Of a DNA stretch of 64,000 bases, positions 23,149-34,479 are shown piece after piece (the first letter of the stretch is position 1; each line of letters begins with the position of its first letter). The position numbers were made by a program, and so were the translations under genes. This stretch comes from Sclerodactyla briareus (lineage: Eukaryota; Echinodermata; Holothuroidea; Dendrochirotida; Sclerodactylidae). Under the pieces are notes generated by a model. That model was not told the DNA's origin, did no database searches, and saw nothing but the letters and a program-made list of their open reading frames with translations. The stretch covers positions 112,234-176,233 of the forward strand of contig JAODTK010001976.1 in the NCBI GenBank assembly GCA_026419785.1. The letters run 5' to 3'.

Positions 23149-24526
23149 CTGAGGAAAAAAAAGAAGTAATTTCGAGAATATTAGACTTCCATGACGAATT
23201 CTCGTTACATTAAAATTGATCTTTATTACGTCTTCGTTGTTATTAAAGGTTTCTAGTATTTATATAAAGCTGTCGATACCGGTGGCGCCGCTAGCGAGGG
23301 ACCGTGTGGCACGCGCACCCTCTCTCTACGGGGAGCCAACAAGTCGGAGGAGTAAAATATAGAGCATAACAATTTAGAAATGGAAAATTAATTGGCCTAA
23401 AGAAATTTGGCTGTTAGTTGAGAGTTGGATCCGTCTGTCGGGAGATACCCCCTCCCCCTCCCCCCTCCTCCCGCCTCACTTCTCCGTCTGGGACAATTCC
23501 ATCGGAGACAATGGCACCAACTCCAGTCGATATCCATTGCCTGAACAGTAACCTGAACAGTATTTACTGTTCATTGTTTTTGTTTTTTCATGGTCGCGAG
23601 GTTAGTGAGAGTAGTTATTGAAATTACTTATCAGCGACGACCCTGGTAGTAGCGCTGCCGCAAGGGAAGGCGGGGATGGAAAGAGCGTTAAGCAGAGAAA
23701 TCGTTGCAGTGGTTACAGCTGTATAGTAATTTCCCTTTGGCAATAAGCCTCTCTACTCCGCTTCCCTTCTTCATTTCCGTTGGCAACTTCCTCGATTTGT
23801 CCAGGTTGTCCTCCCAGGTGGGGCCCGCATGGTAGGGGGGAGAGGAAAATTGCACAAGGACCATCACATATCTGTATCTGTATCATCATGAGTGAAGATA
23901 GCACTGGTTTTCCGTAACTATACTCTCCGTGATTTAACCACGTGCTGAGTGAGTTATTATTTCATATTTATCTTCATATAACCTACATTTCTTGCTACCA
24001 TCGAACAACTCATTAGTCGTGTCTTGCGTGTTATTCCTTGTTTCCATGATTTAATGTTATTATTAGAAGCTTCACCTTTTTTCAAAAGCATGGCTTTATG
24101 AATATGTGAGGGATTAATACCGAGTTCAAATCGAATCCCTGTCGGGTTATTGAAGACTTTAAATTTGGTACCCGTTGCCTCCTCGCTGCTCGCTCGGCAT
24201 GTGAGACTGAGGCAGGGGAAACAGGTGTAGCCAATTGGCATGTTGCTGTGTGCATGTTATATATTTCTTCCCACCTCCACATATGGATACCGCCAAAGAG
24301 GCATATCCGTATTCCATATACCTCGCGAAGGATTCGCAGCTGACGAGAATACAGTATACAGATATATACTCTTGCCGGGCCTTGTATCGTGATCGTCTGC
24401 CCGGCAGGTAACCTATCCTAGTAAAGGGTTGGTCCTACCCCCAGGATGACGTCATTTTACATCCCAAATACAGCGGAAGACGAAAGGTACCCATGCGTGC
24501 TCAATCTCTGAAAAGGTGGAACATAC
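23149..24526 (-). other. Intron of the DHRS4-like gene
   Basis: Bounded by GTATGT at the 24.5 kb exon and a T-rich acceptor at 23.15 kb. It contains a C-rich tract (23,448-23,480) and no recognisable coding sequence. A weak B-box-like GAGTTCAAATC at about 24,121 is not supported by an A box. Confidence 0.75.
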
Positions 24527-24661
24527 CTTCCTAAGGAAGTCTGTCTTCACTGGACCAGGCGCCACCGTGTTGATCCTGATGTTCATATCGGAGCATGGGT
24601 GGGCAAGTACCTTCACCATTGCAATTTGTGTCATCTTGCTAATGGCGTAGGCTGCAATATT
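24527..24661 (-). CDS. DHRS4: DHRS4-like SDR exon with the YxxxK catalytic motif
   Basis: A 135-base exon (45 codons, phase 0 at both ends) lies between a pyrimidine-rich acceptor (TCCCTTCCCTCTCAG) and the donor AAG|GTATGT. It encodes NIAAYAISKMTQIAMVK, then NIRINTVAPGPVKT and DFLRK. The Tyr and Lys of YAISK are the SDR catalytic pair. NIRINxVAPGxxxT is the conserved turn after beta-6 that closes over the nicotinamide. It follows the exon at 27,646-27,709 and precedes that at 23,087-23,148 with matching phases. The upstream intron contains an R2-like RT remnant in the opposite orientation. No stop or frameshift is seen in this exon. Confidence 0.93.
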
Positions 24662-24959
24662 CTGAGAGGGAAGGGAACATGAGGTCAGAAAAGTGTCAAA
24701 TGGCCTCTCCAGCAAGTATCCCATTCCTTCGAAAATTTCTTCCGTTGAGCATAAAGGACCTAAATTTAGATCAGATCATGCAGGGCAAGGTGGAATGGTC
24801 CGTAATGATGGTGATGACGATAATGATATGCTAATTTTAATGAAAATTGTCCTATATAATAATTGTTCTTTCTATCCCCGTCAGCAGGGCCTCATCGAAA
24901 AATGTGAAGCTTCGTGCTTCAATGACACCACGTTTGGCTTTTAATTAAGCCAGTCTGGT

Positions 24960-26600
24960 AACGAAAGTTAGACTACTGGGAAAACAAACAGACAGCAGAG
25001 ACAATGGACTTGCCAAAGGCTAAGAAGGTAATAACATGCTTCTACGACAGCGTCTCGTTACGGCTCTCCCAAGGCAGTACTGCCCTGTTCCCGAACAACT
25101 ACCGGTCAATCACTTGCCTGACTATAGAAGCAGCTGTCTGTGAACTTAACTTATCGAATAACCTCTCACCTAATTAAACAGATGGTCGTACCTGCAGTAG
25201 GGGGCAGACCCGCTCTTCGAGGCACGGAAGATCAGCTGCTATCAGACGAAGGTCTCACTGGAGCTTCGAAGAGAAGGTGCATCAACCTAGCTGTGGAATG
25301 GATCAACCCATTTCTTTGCCATTGCCATTCTTTGCCTTCTCTTTGCCATATGCTCACACGTTCGCTCTGTTCACCTGCAGGTCGACGTGTGCTCACGCAC
25401 ACCCAATTTCCGGGGACTCCAGTTGAGACTCATTGTGGTGCGTGACGGGGGTGACGTAATGGCCATGGTGCGGACGGTCTGCTGGGAGTGCTGGGGCGCC
25501 CTCTTGCGTTGTTTGCTCGGCGTCCAACCCGTACTCTGCGCCAATTAGTGACCATCCTAGATCTGATATCCCACCACGGGAGAGAGTGATCATGAGTCGA
25601 TGCCACACATCTGGATAATCCACCCGATGAGGAATAATGCCAAGATACTAGTCGGTCACTCAGACAAGTGCGGGGGTGGGGGAAGGTGGCTGACATTAGG
25701 ATTGAGTACGGAATGTCGCATGGGATGCAATCTGTCCACTTCTATTCTGCGTGGCTCTCAGCAACTTGGGTCACCTGCTACGGCATTTCTCAGAACTAGT
25801 CGGGACAGTGATACTCTTCACGTTGACATCTACATGGTGTTCGAACATGGCAAATGTGCAGGGGGGGGGGGAAGAATCGAGCTAACCGATTGCCTTCACA
25901 GTAGGATCAGAAAGATCGGAAATGCCGACCCTAACAGCACGGAACAAGGCAAACAAACAGATATCAGCAACGTAAAAAAAGGAGCTATAGCATGTCCCCA
26001 GGCAGATACTCAATGGGCAGAACCGAATACATGCCATGAATACATACGCCTGACCTACCAACCTATACGACGGGCAGAATAGACTGGACGCAATGTGAGA
26101 GCAGGAGAGAGGCTGAACCGCAAGACGAGGATAACGATGGCAATTCATGTTGAACTACACTCACGAGCTGTCGTTCATCGGCTTTACATCCCACGGGGGA
26201 ACGGCGAGAGGGGCCCCGGAGGGTACCACCGCTACCATGACAGTCAAACATCCCAGACTTCAGGAATACATCACAGCAAAAACGAAAACTTCGCAGCAAA
26301 CAGGACCACACTGATTGATACTACATGACGGAATGTGGGGCTCGAGGAGTACAGAATAAAGAAAGAGACCAGAGCCGATTAGCAGGAAGAGACCACGGCG
26401 AGATCAGCAGCAAACGGCTACACAAACAATTCGGAACGACTGGTCCCAAAGAAATTGTCGATCAGGATCGCCTACCAATGGAGAGCCGAGATCGCCGGAA
26501 TACGCATAACAATGTAGCGACTGCGCTGCACCACAGGGCATGTCAAAACTTGACCCAATCATAAAATCATACGATTTCCTCCTTATTCGCAACAAGCACA
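24960..26600 (+). pseudogene. R2-like non-LTR reverse transcriptase remnant, antisense in the DHRS4-like intron
   Basis: Successive plus-strand frames give PNNYRSITCL (about 25,095-25,125), then LRGTEDQLLSDEGL and SKRRCINLAVEWI (25,210-25,305). These correspond to the NYRPITCL ... RGTKDQLLxD ... RRTNLAxAWID pattern of R2-annotated pol proteins common in invertebrates. Further on are MVFEHGKCA (about 25,834-25,860), RKTRITMAIH and HSRAVVHRLYIPR (26,118-26,200), matching the RRTRKxxTxHGxxHPxADVxRLYxPRxxGGRGL segment. The YxDD core and C-terminal Cys-His motif were not found. Many stops and shifts separate the pieces, so this is an old, inactive insertion. Clade placement is tentative. Confidence 0.65.
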
Positions 26601-27645
26601 CTAAATTTGAAACATGATCAACGCTATCGTTCCCCAGACATCGTACTAACGAGCTATTGAGGAGGCCATCTTTTATGACCTCGCACTAATGGTAAAAATT
26701 ATTAGCCGTCTCCCTCTCTATATGAGCAACCCTAATATAATTGTGTTTTCAGCATGTCCTCTAGATGTCCATGGAAAAACGTAGAGGAACATATATATGA
26801 CCCTTTTCCACTGATACCGTTCAGGCACCTCAAATGTCAGCAGATGTCACGGGTTATCCTAGGGGGGTTGAGGTGATTTTTTCCTATTTTATAGATTTGT
26901 TAGCAGACTCCTTCAGTGATACATTGGAAGAGAGAACTTTTAGTAAGAATTCATTTCCCCTATTGCTGAATTTCGGCTAATAATAAAAAAAGTCATCATC
27001 AAAATATGATGCTATCTCACCGAACCCCTGCTACTTGACTTGAGTACTGCTGGCGTTTGTTAGAATCGTGTTGACAAGCAATGACAAGAGGTCACACACA
27101 CATGCTGCCACGTTTATACACTATGTGAAGCATTTGAACACTTTTCTTCGAAAGTGATCGCAAAAAGAGGGCACACTCATCTATGTGCGTTTACCAAGCT
27201 ATTGAAGACCAGATCTCTCCATCGTTTTAGGACAGAATTACGGTGTGAAGCGCAATATAGGAACGACTTAATCATTCATTCATGACGATTTGACAAGGAG
27301 GTATCATTACGTTTGAATGATGTTTATTGTTCTGGCCGTAACACTGATCAGGACGGCGTCTTCACTTGGACGGCCAATGTCGCAAATGCGACTAACGTAA
27401 AAGAGACATTCTCGTTTCGCACCACCCAGCGAATAATAGACGCTTGCCGTTCAATAATCGTCCCACGGTATATCAGACATAATCAGAAGTAATATCCAGG
27501 ATATTAGGTTGAACGGGATTTCAAGTGACGGATATACCGTATCGCACTGGGGCGATTGTCCTTTGTGACGTCATGCAAACATGACCGTCGCTTTTTCGCT
27601 AGTTGCTACCAGAGGACAATATCTCTGTGATAAATCTGTACTCAC

Positions 27646-27709
27646 CGCGCCTACTGGGCAATCGAGCAGATAAGCCACTGCAGTTGTGTTAGTCACTATC
27701 GCACCGCCA
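27646..27709 (-). CDS. DHRS4: DHRS4-like SDR exon before the catalytic Tyr
   Basis: A 64-base exon follows an excellent acceptor (CTTCCTCTTTCTGATTTACAG) and precedes the donor GTGAGT. One base completes a Gly codon, followed by GGAIVTNTTAVAYLLDCPVG and A, ending in phase 0 directly before NIAAYAISK. In classical SDRs this is beta-5, which normally reads GGxIVxxSS and carries the catalytic Ser about 13 residues before the Tyr. Here the position is Thr-Thr and the spacing to Tyr is about 17 residues, an unusual arrangement. Interspersed repeat B ends only about 75 bp upstream of the acceptor. Splice phases on both sides match the neighbouring exons. Confidence 0.87.
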
Positions 27710-27784
27710 CTGTAAATCAGAAAGAGGAAGACTTTGTGATCCCTTTGGCTCCACAAGGCGTAGTATCTCGATTGTTTGCTGCGG

Positions 27785-28085
27785 TGAGCAGCTCTACAAG
27801 TCATCATGTCTATCCGACCGTTAGTTAGTTTGTTCGTTCGTCCGTTCTGTTGTCACGTTCACTCCTAAATTCCGAACTGTACATGCGGTCAGGGTGAAAC
27901 CCTGGGGGTGGATGGAGCATGCCACTGACTAGGCGGAGGTACATTATTGTTTGCACAGTATGATTAGATTTGAATAAAACCAATTAATTACCCCAATTAG
28001 TCTTCCCTCACAGCGATTCCCATTAAGCTCTCTGTGAGAGAGGGTCGTTCACATTATCCTATCTCCGCAGAGAGGCAGCAGGCAG
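27785..28085 (-). repeat. Interspersed repeat B, copy 2
   Basis: Inverted relative to the copy at 18,760-19,046. It shares GGAAGACTAATTGGGGTAAT, CGCATGTAC, the GAACGAAC-type tract and CATGATGACTTGTAGAGCTG. Between the first two blocks it has about 90 bp absent from copy 1. It lies in the intron just upstream of the 27,646-27,709 exon. Confidence 0.7.
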
Positions 28086-28439
28086 AAGGGGACTGTTTAA
28101 TTTTTCTGTCTGCAGGTGAAAAGAAGAGAGGCAATAGGGGATTTACAGGCAGTTTCTATGGGGAAATATATCATCACCTTCTCATTAGGTAGGTGCTGGC
28201 TGGACTGTGCGTGGCACTACATCAATGGTGGAATGAGTTGAGGCAATTGGGGACTGACAGGCAGTTCCAGGTGTGTTTCCACTGTTCACTGCATACAGGC
28301 TAGGAATGAGTTGTGCTGGTTACATATAGAGTTGTGCTGGGTACATTATAGCAAATATACAGGCCCAGAAATAATAGTTGTACAGGGTACATATAATGTT
28401 TGTGTGGGCCAAATATAGCAAATAGAGGCCAATGTGGTA

Positions 28440-29411
28440 GACATGTTCAAAGATGATAACAGATGTGAACATACAATAAATTGGAATGGTGAAGAACATG
28501 CATGGAGGAATTTTACTGTCCGCATCTACCAAGACGTTTCGACGCTTGTTTATGGTAGTGTTTTGTATTTAGAAAACCTTTTGAACATAAAACACAACAA
28601 TGTTAAGGCAGTAAGGGGATATGTGAATTCGAGCCGATGAATACAGCAATTGATAACAAATGTCTCAACAGTTCGACCAATACGTGACCAAATATTACCA
28701 TACAGTATAAAACAACAACATCCGATGGTGGGTTAACGAAGAGCAGCTGGTGGTAATACTTTTTATATTCCATATTGCTATGAAATGGAATGAGCCGATC
28801 ACATCTAGATACATGGAAAGGGAGAGCATAGATCGTGATTCTAAAATTAGTCAGTGAGTCTTATTATAAAAGATGATGATTCTCCATGGAGAACCTTGTA
28901 CACAAGCAGAATAACATTGACTTGAATGTTGTTTTATGTGACGCCAATGAGGTCGACTAGATTAGGTAGAGTGTACATGGTAGTGTTTTGTATTTAGAAA
29001 ACCTTTTGAACATAAAACACAACAATGTTGAGGCGAGATATGAATGGAGCCGATGGATACAGCAATTGATGACAAATGTCACAACAGTTCGACCAGAAGG
29101 TGACAAAATATTACTATATCGTAAAAACAACAACATGGTGGGTTAACAAAGAGCAGCTGGTAGTAATAATTTGAGGTAATGATATGAAATGAGTGATCAC
29201 ACTCAGATACATGAAAAAAGGAGAGGAAGAAGACTTTCTCTGCGAATGTCAGAAATGTATAGATCGTTGATTCTACAATTAGTGCAGTGAGTCTATATTA
29301 TAAAAGATGATGATTCACCATGGAGAACCTTGTACACAAGCAGAATAACATTGACTTTGACATGTTGTTTTATGCGACGCCAGTTGAGAACGACTAGATT
29401 AGGTAGAGCAT
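28440..29411. repeat. Tandem duplication, two units about 425 bp apart
   Basis: TGGTAGTGTTTTGTATTTAG begins at 28,553 and again at 28,978. Each unit runs through a shared TACAGCAATTGAT, AACAACA...GGTGGGTTAAC(G/A)AAGAGCAGCTGG, TTATAAAAGATGATGATTC and CTAGATTAGGTAGAG. The second unit has a 30-40 bp insertion (about 29,215-29,250). The array is intronic to the DHRS4-like gene, with no open frame. Confidence 0.85.
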
Positions 29412-29847
29412 CAGGAATGGCAACTTCCAGTTTGTTTAGTATAGGAAAAGGTGTTGCACGTTTCAATCACTTTCAATGTTTATCACCATTTCAATCGCCT
29501 TAAAAACAGAGGAAACAAGGAATATTAGTTGTGGAAACATCAGACATATTTCCAGTATACTCGAGGAGGGAAAGAAAAATCCCTCAAATTGGGGATATAA
29601 AATATCGAAAGGGCCATATGTGATCAGTATTGTTCAGTGGGTAGATTATTTTCTCCTTTCAATGGGAGGTGAACCACGACGAATGACGTCGGGGAGGAGA
29701 ACAAGGGGAGAATACCCGGGGGAGGGGATCACCGGGGACCTAGGGGCGCTTTGGGGTTTTCTCTACAATCTTTCTGCTGCCTTAGATGTAATGTGGTGCA
29801 AGTAAGAACACCTAACCACCACTCTCTTCTAATAATAATTTTCAAGT

Positions 29848-29942
29848 TGATTCATTATCGGTTAATGACTCATTATAGGGTAATGATTCATCATCGGTTA
29901 AAGATTCTTTATCGTTTAGTTATATCATAATCGGTTATAACA
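29848..29942. repeat. Minisatellite with about 23-bp units
   Basis: Four to five diverged units resemble TTCATTATCGGTTAATGAC (ATTATCGGTTAATGACTC, ATTATAGGGTAATGATTC, ATCATCGGTTAAAGATTC, TTTATCGTTTAGTTATATC). Confidence 0.7.
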
Positions 29943-30284
29943 CAGGTCATAAGCGCAACGGAATGACAGACAATACTAGCTACACGCCATGCGGCACCTA
30001 AATATGTCAGTATTCTGCGCCTGATCCTGTCCATCACTTAGATTATTGCAAAGGGGGAAAGACTACACTGACAATGATACTCGACGCCTTGCTATTACAG
30101 TTCACTCGATTCTCAAATGTATTATAGCAGTACAACATTCAAACTGTTTAGGCCAAATCTGTCTCCTAGTAGGACGGGAGCTTTTGCAACGATTATATGG
30201 ATTGCTGGGAAACAGTAATCGATTATCTTGTACAGGGTTCATAATTCATCAGTTTTTCTTGGGTTGTGGGGAGTTTCAGTTCAT

Positions 30285-30840
30285 TGGCAAAACTAAAGAA
30301 ATGGTGTCTATTCAGGAAGGTCAAAAACCCATTATGACCAGAGTATATCGATGGTCAACTGGTTGAACGAGTTGGTTAGTTATAAGTACCTGGGTACCCA
30401 CATTGACAAAATGAATTTAATTGAATGCCCAAACGAGGGATGAGGGTAAAGCTTGCAACGACCGTATTTTCTCGTAAACTAGAGCAGTGTCGAGTGGATA
30501 CTACAATATTGAACATATTCGTCCAGACATAGTCAAATCATCCATACTTTTGTATAGTCTGTTTTGGGGTAGTATGCCAAAGAAACACAGAGTAGATTTA
30601 GAACGAATTCGTGGATCTGCGGAACGCTGCATCGGCCTAGAATCTTCCAACAATTGACTATATCTATGAGGAAAGTTTGCTAAAGGCAGTAAATGCAATA
30701 ACGTGCAATGTCACCCATCCTTTTCATACCCTCACACAGTACAACGGATCTGGCATTAGAATGCGGGTCCAATCACCAAAACAAGCCGTTAAAAAGTAAC
30801 TTAAACCTGGTTGAAAGCAGCCCGCCCCCAATTTCCAGCG
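30285..30840 (+). pseudogene. Non-LTR retrotransposon RT C-terminal fragment
   Basis: Frames on the plus strand read KTKEMV (30,289-30,306), then GQLVERVxxYKYLGTHID across a shift (about 30,350-30,410). Further on are SILLYSLFWGSMPKKHRVDL (about 30,540-30,600) and HPFHTLTQYNGSGIRMR (about 30,718-30,770). This is the NxxKTKEMVxDFRR ... VxSYKYLGxxID ... LxYGxxxWxG ... SHPLxxxFxxxxSGxRxR layout after the palm domain in several LINE lineages. Stops and shifts are frequent. It is sense-opposite to the surrounding host gene and lies in its intron. Confidence 0.7.
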
Positions 30841-31422
30841 CAAGCCGGAAATACAGTACAACGAATATATTGTGCGCCGTGTATTCGCAAATGCTGCTGA
30901 CGGGCGTACATCCACCGTTTCATGCGGCAGTATTTGAACATGTGTGCGTGTGTGTGCAAGTATGTAACACCTCTCGTCGACACGCAAGCATGCATTCTGT
31001 TCGCATGAAGGTCAGGAATATGAAAGGTGAGATGCCTTTGTTAATTGTATCATATTAGAGGAGCAAGTACACCTGTGTATACACTAACAGTCCGGGGGAT
31101 TCTCCTGTTCGGGAGAATCGCTATGTTTGTACAGATATGAATCAACATTATCTGCAGACCATTAGATACGAAACAGTCGTTCCAGATAATGAAACACTGC
31201 GCTATTTGAGTAATTTTAACCTTAGTTCGATGAGTAAAGTTACGATGTTTCCATGGCACCATTTCCATTACCGCCAGGTAACCTAACAAGATGGTGTGTT
31301 ATCATGTTACCACTGGAAAACTACCAGGTACTAGGGAGTCATTGTCATTTTGTTTTCATAAAGTATTATGACGTAACACGGACGTTGATATGTCTGCTGC
31401 ACGTGGTCCTATTCATACTTAC

Positions 31423-31493
31423 CCCCTCGCTGACATATGCGGGAGTACCTCTCGGATTAGTGAGAACACGGATTTGACATTAACATCGAATAT
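31423..31493 (-). CDS. DHRS4: DHRS4-like SDR exon with the DVNV motif
   Basis: A 71-base exon is bounded by the acceptor CTTCATATCCCCACAG and the strong donor GTAAGTATG. It reads IFDVNVKSVFSLIREVLPHM then SAR and GG, the first two bases of the Gly codon completed by the 27,646 exon. DVNVKS is the conserved SDR helix-4 motif whose Asn helps organise the active-site water relay. The following LxxxVLPxMxxRGGGxIV order is classical. The preceding exon should end in a WDK-like residue triplet but was not found between 31,494 and 38,877. No internal stop is present. Confidence 0.9.
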
Positions 31494-31689
31494 CTGTGGG
31501 GATATGAAGCATCAAGTTTAGGTTCAACTTTACACCTTGTCGTAATCGAAATATGCCAACGCACAGCAAAAACAGAAGTTGGTATCATTCTGACGTACCA
31601 TTATATGAGAGTCTGTTGGCAACAACTTTGTGAACAAACGGCAGTGATACTGATCCGAAAAAAAAATCTCTTACGTGATAGTAATCCCG

Positions 31690-32760
31690 TTATTCTTGAC
31701 ACCATCCTGTTGAGAGAGTCGTTAATGGCATCGGTTTACTCAAAGATGCTGAATCACCTGGCATGATGAGCTGCCTGCTAAAGTTCTTAAGAGCGTTGCT
31801 CACGTCATTTCACCCTTCCTCTGTCATGTATTTAATCTTGTGTTCACCACTGCTGCCTATCCTGATGCTCGCAAAATCGCTAAGGTTATCCTCATCTACA
31901 AGAAGGGCGACCGTACTTGCCGGAAATACCGGCCTATTATTTTGGGGCCCGCATTAACAAAAGTCCTGAAAGACTTCCGTGGTTCCTCAGAAAAAAATTA
32001 AACGATGTTTGATTTCCAGTTTGGGTTCAGGAAACGTCATGATACTAGCCACGCCCTCTCAGAGACAATTGACTGTATCGCGATATTTGGACTATGTCCT
32101 AGGAATGTACCTCGACTTGAAAAAGGCGTTTGACACTGCAGATCACACAATATTAACTGACGAGCTATCCCATTGTGGTGTCAGAGAAAGAACATTAGAC
32201 ACATCCAGGGAATCACATCACGAAATCCAGCAACCTCCTTGTCAAATAGACTAGCATCTGCTATCGACTTCGTACAATTATCCCCTCATCGCTCCCTCCT
32301 GAAGTGTATCGACACTGTTCACTCCGTATTGATTATGGTATGAAAGATGTATGGGAGGCTTCCTATGTTCGATATGAAACCTCCACAAAGCCAAAAGAAC
32401 ATAACTCTCAACTGTTTCGTTTAAAAACCGTCGGTATATGGCACTAAAGCATGCAACTTCTGAAGGTTACCGACCTTCATTTATATAAGATGGGCATTTT
32501 CATCTTCGAGTATGTCGACGGCATGGCTGCCAGATATTTTCAACCGTAAGATGAACCCCAGAGACAATTTATTCACCCGAGCCAACATAGAGGGGGCGCA
32601 CTCTTTCTGTCACAGGACATATGCGCAAACATGGAAAGTTCCTATTGAACAGTTATTTGCCACAGGAATTTGGTCCAATCTACCAGATAACAAAGTCGTG
32701 TAACTCGGATTCTATGTTTAAGACCGAATTGATCATACCAGCTGGAGAGTTATCATTACG
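31690..32760 (+). pseudogene. CR1/L2-type non-LTR retrotransposon RT, broken
   Basis: The plus strand gives DELPAKVLKSVAHVISPFLC, then YPDARKIAKVILIYKKGDRT and CRKYRPIILGPALTKVLK (31,768-31,975). FQFGFRKRHDTSHALSETID follows (about 32,010-32,070). A shift leads to GMYLDLKKAFDTADHTIL (about 32,104-32,157), the first catalytic Asp region of the palm. Downstream remnants such as QLFATGIWSNLPDNKVV (about 32,650-32,702) match the C-terminal SxxxxGxxxWNxLPxxI motif. The FADD core was not found, suggesting an internal deletion between 32,250 and 32,450. It lies inside the DHRS4-like gene, opposite in strand. Confidence 0.82.
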
Positions 32761-32879
32761 TGCCTTAGATAGAGGTATTTGGAGCTGTCGGAAGAGATGG
32801 GTGTTCTCGTTGGGAAAACGCCCGGGAGAAACGTTCACAAACTGGAATATTCACCAATGTCCGTAGTATGGTGACGTTT

Positions 32880-33900
32880 AATCGCAGTCCAGCTGCAGGG
32901 AGCAGGGGGAAGCACCAAACTCAACCCATTTTTTCTACGGCACTTAACAAAACTCTGTTCGTTGTTGGGTACATACCCAAAGGCCCGCTACCAATAGCAA
33001 TAAGCCATTGCATAGAACTATTGTGCAAGCCTAAAATAGTCACGTTTGTATTTATTGCATAGGCGAATAGTATCTAGTATAAGAGGATGACCAATGGCTC
33101 CGTTACATTTCACCTATTGGGACCGGGAAGCGCTTTTAAGTTATTCAGATGACCCTGTGTGCGCACTCGCAGCAGTGACGCTTCACGAACATCTCTTGAT
33201 AATTGCCTCCGTTCCCGTTAACCAACTGCCAGTGAAGAGCGGCGTGTGAGCGAGGACGGACCCGTGTGAAGACATATCGCTAAATATGATGGTCATGTTA
33301 TTACAATCGAGGTTAGCCTATAGTGAAACAGGTGTTCGGCGTATGTTTGCTCGTATCGGCTTCATTCTCCTAATGTGCTGGATGATCTTGCTAACTGAGC
33401 GGTGATTGCTGAAACAAATGCCTGTAAGACTTGCCACACGCGTTTGCTCGCTGTCAACCTGAATATGGGAAAGACAGATGGCGAGACTGTGATTGCCACT
33501 GAAAACGAATGATAACCTTCCCGGGCTACGGTTTGTGGCGATTTGACAGCCCAACTTCAAAATCAGCACGATCCTACCAGTAACAAATAATTAGAATGCT
33601 CAATACTCCTATTTGGGTCTCGTGAGCATTTTGTGGTGAATTTGTAAGCTAAAATTGATCAAAGCAGTCTTCAGAGTTTACACTTCTCTTTCAATTTTCT
33701 TGGAAGGCTCTTCCCCACAGGGAAATTTATTCCACTAAACTGATCTACAACTGTTTTATCAACAAATATCAATTTATAGGCTATAGAAATGCATAGGACA
33801 AGCAGTTGCGCTTTCTGTATTAAAGGGGAATTTGTCTCGATGAACTGGATTTAATTTGAATTCCATGGGTTCAGGAAGCCAATTAGGTCATAATGGAACC
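32880..33900. other. Intronic non-coding interval, nothing recognised
   Basis: Searched by eye for the missing SDR exon (a GxIDxLVxNAA coding block on the minus strand between AG and GT signals). None was seen. The open frame at 33,318-33,569 on the minus strand has no SDR motif. Confidence 0.4.
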
Positions 33901-33914
33901 CTGGTCGTTATATA

Positions 33915-34456
33915 ATCGCTTTTTTACCTCGTCCAGTGCTCAGATGATATCTAGACAAAGAGGCAAACTAACCAAAACCTGTCCCGGGATTCGCAATTGC
34001 CGTCCCCATCCGAAAAGACGATCCGTGAACCCACCAACCCCGAAGGACCCGACTATTTACGGAGCCTGGAGAAGCGGATTGCGAACCCGCGAATATTGCT
34101 GCAAAAGTGTCATGATACCCACTCTAACATTCGTAGGGGCCCAATTCTTGTTTTGGTGGTATTGGATTGGAGAGTGGCCACGGGTTCCAGAATAACTGTT
34201 TGAACCAGAATCCGAAAGGACGATCAGTGAACTCCACGCAGGACGCGAGTTCAAGTTCAACGTGACCGCCCATAGCCAACAGACGAGACTTATTTGCAAA
34301 TATCCCGTAACAAGCCCAGAACTCCAAACGTCCAATGCATTGCAGCGGAAACGATGAAGTGAAGACAACGGCTCAAGCATAGCCACCCGGTGACTGCTGG
34401 GATTCGAACCCGGAATATTTGCTTGCAGTTTCGCTGATACCACTCTACATTCTCGG
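33915..34456 (-). repeat. tRNA-derived SINE family C, two copies in tandem
   Basis: On the minus strand each copy begins with a tRNA-like head: an A-box-like GTAGAGTGGTATC followed by the B box GGGTTCGAATCCC (complement of 34,402-34,414) in the first. The second begins near 34,138 with a mutated B box, GGGTTCGCAATCC. The body of the first includes ACTTGAACTCGCG and CACTGATCGTCCTTTCGGAT. The second repeats CACGGATCGTCTTTTCGGAT. A third, plus-strand copy is at 41,690-42,010 with the same head and body, which confirms a dispersed family. Confidence 0.75.
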
Positions 34457-34479
34457 CCCAATTCTTGTTTTTGGTGTAT

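Noticed and set aside
24110-24140. B-box-like GAGTTCAAATC suggesting another SINE
   Set aside because: No A box at the right distance and no repeat partner in the window.
29476-29805. 109-codon plus-strand open frame
   Set aside because: No recognisable motif, lies within the intron of the minus-strand gene, and no splice or repeat evidence supports it.
34402-34456. Possible tRNA gene on the minus strand
   Set aside because: A- and B-box-like motifs are present, but no cloverleaf stems were apparent and the same head is fused to a shared body at 41.7 kb, so it is a SINE.
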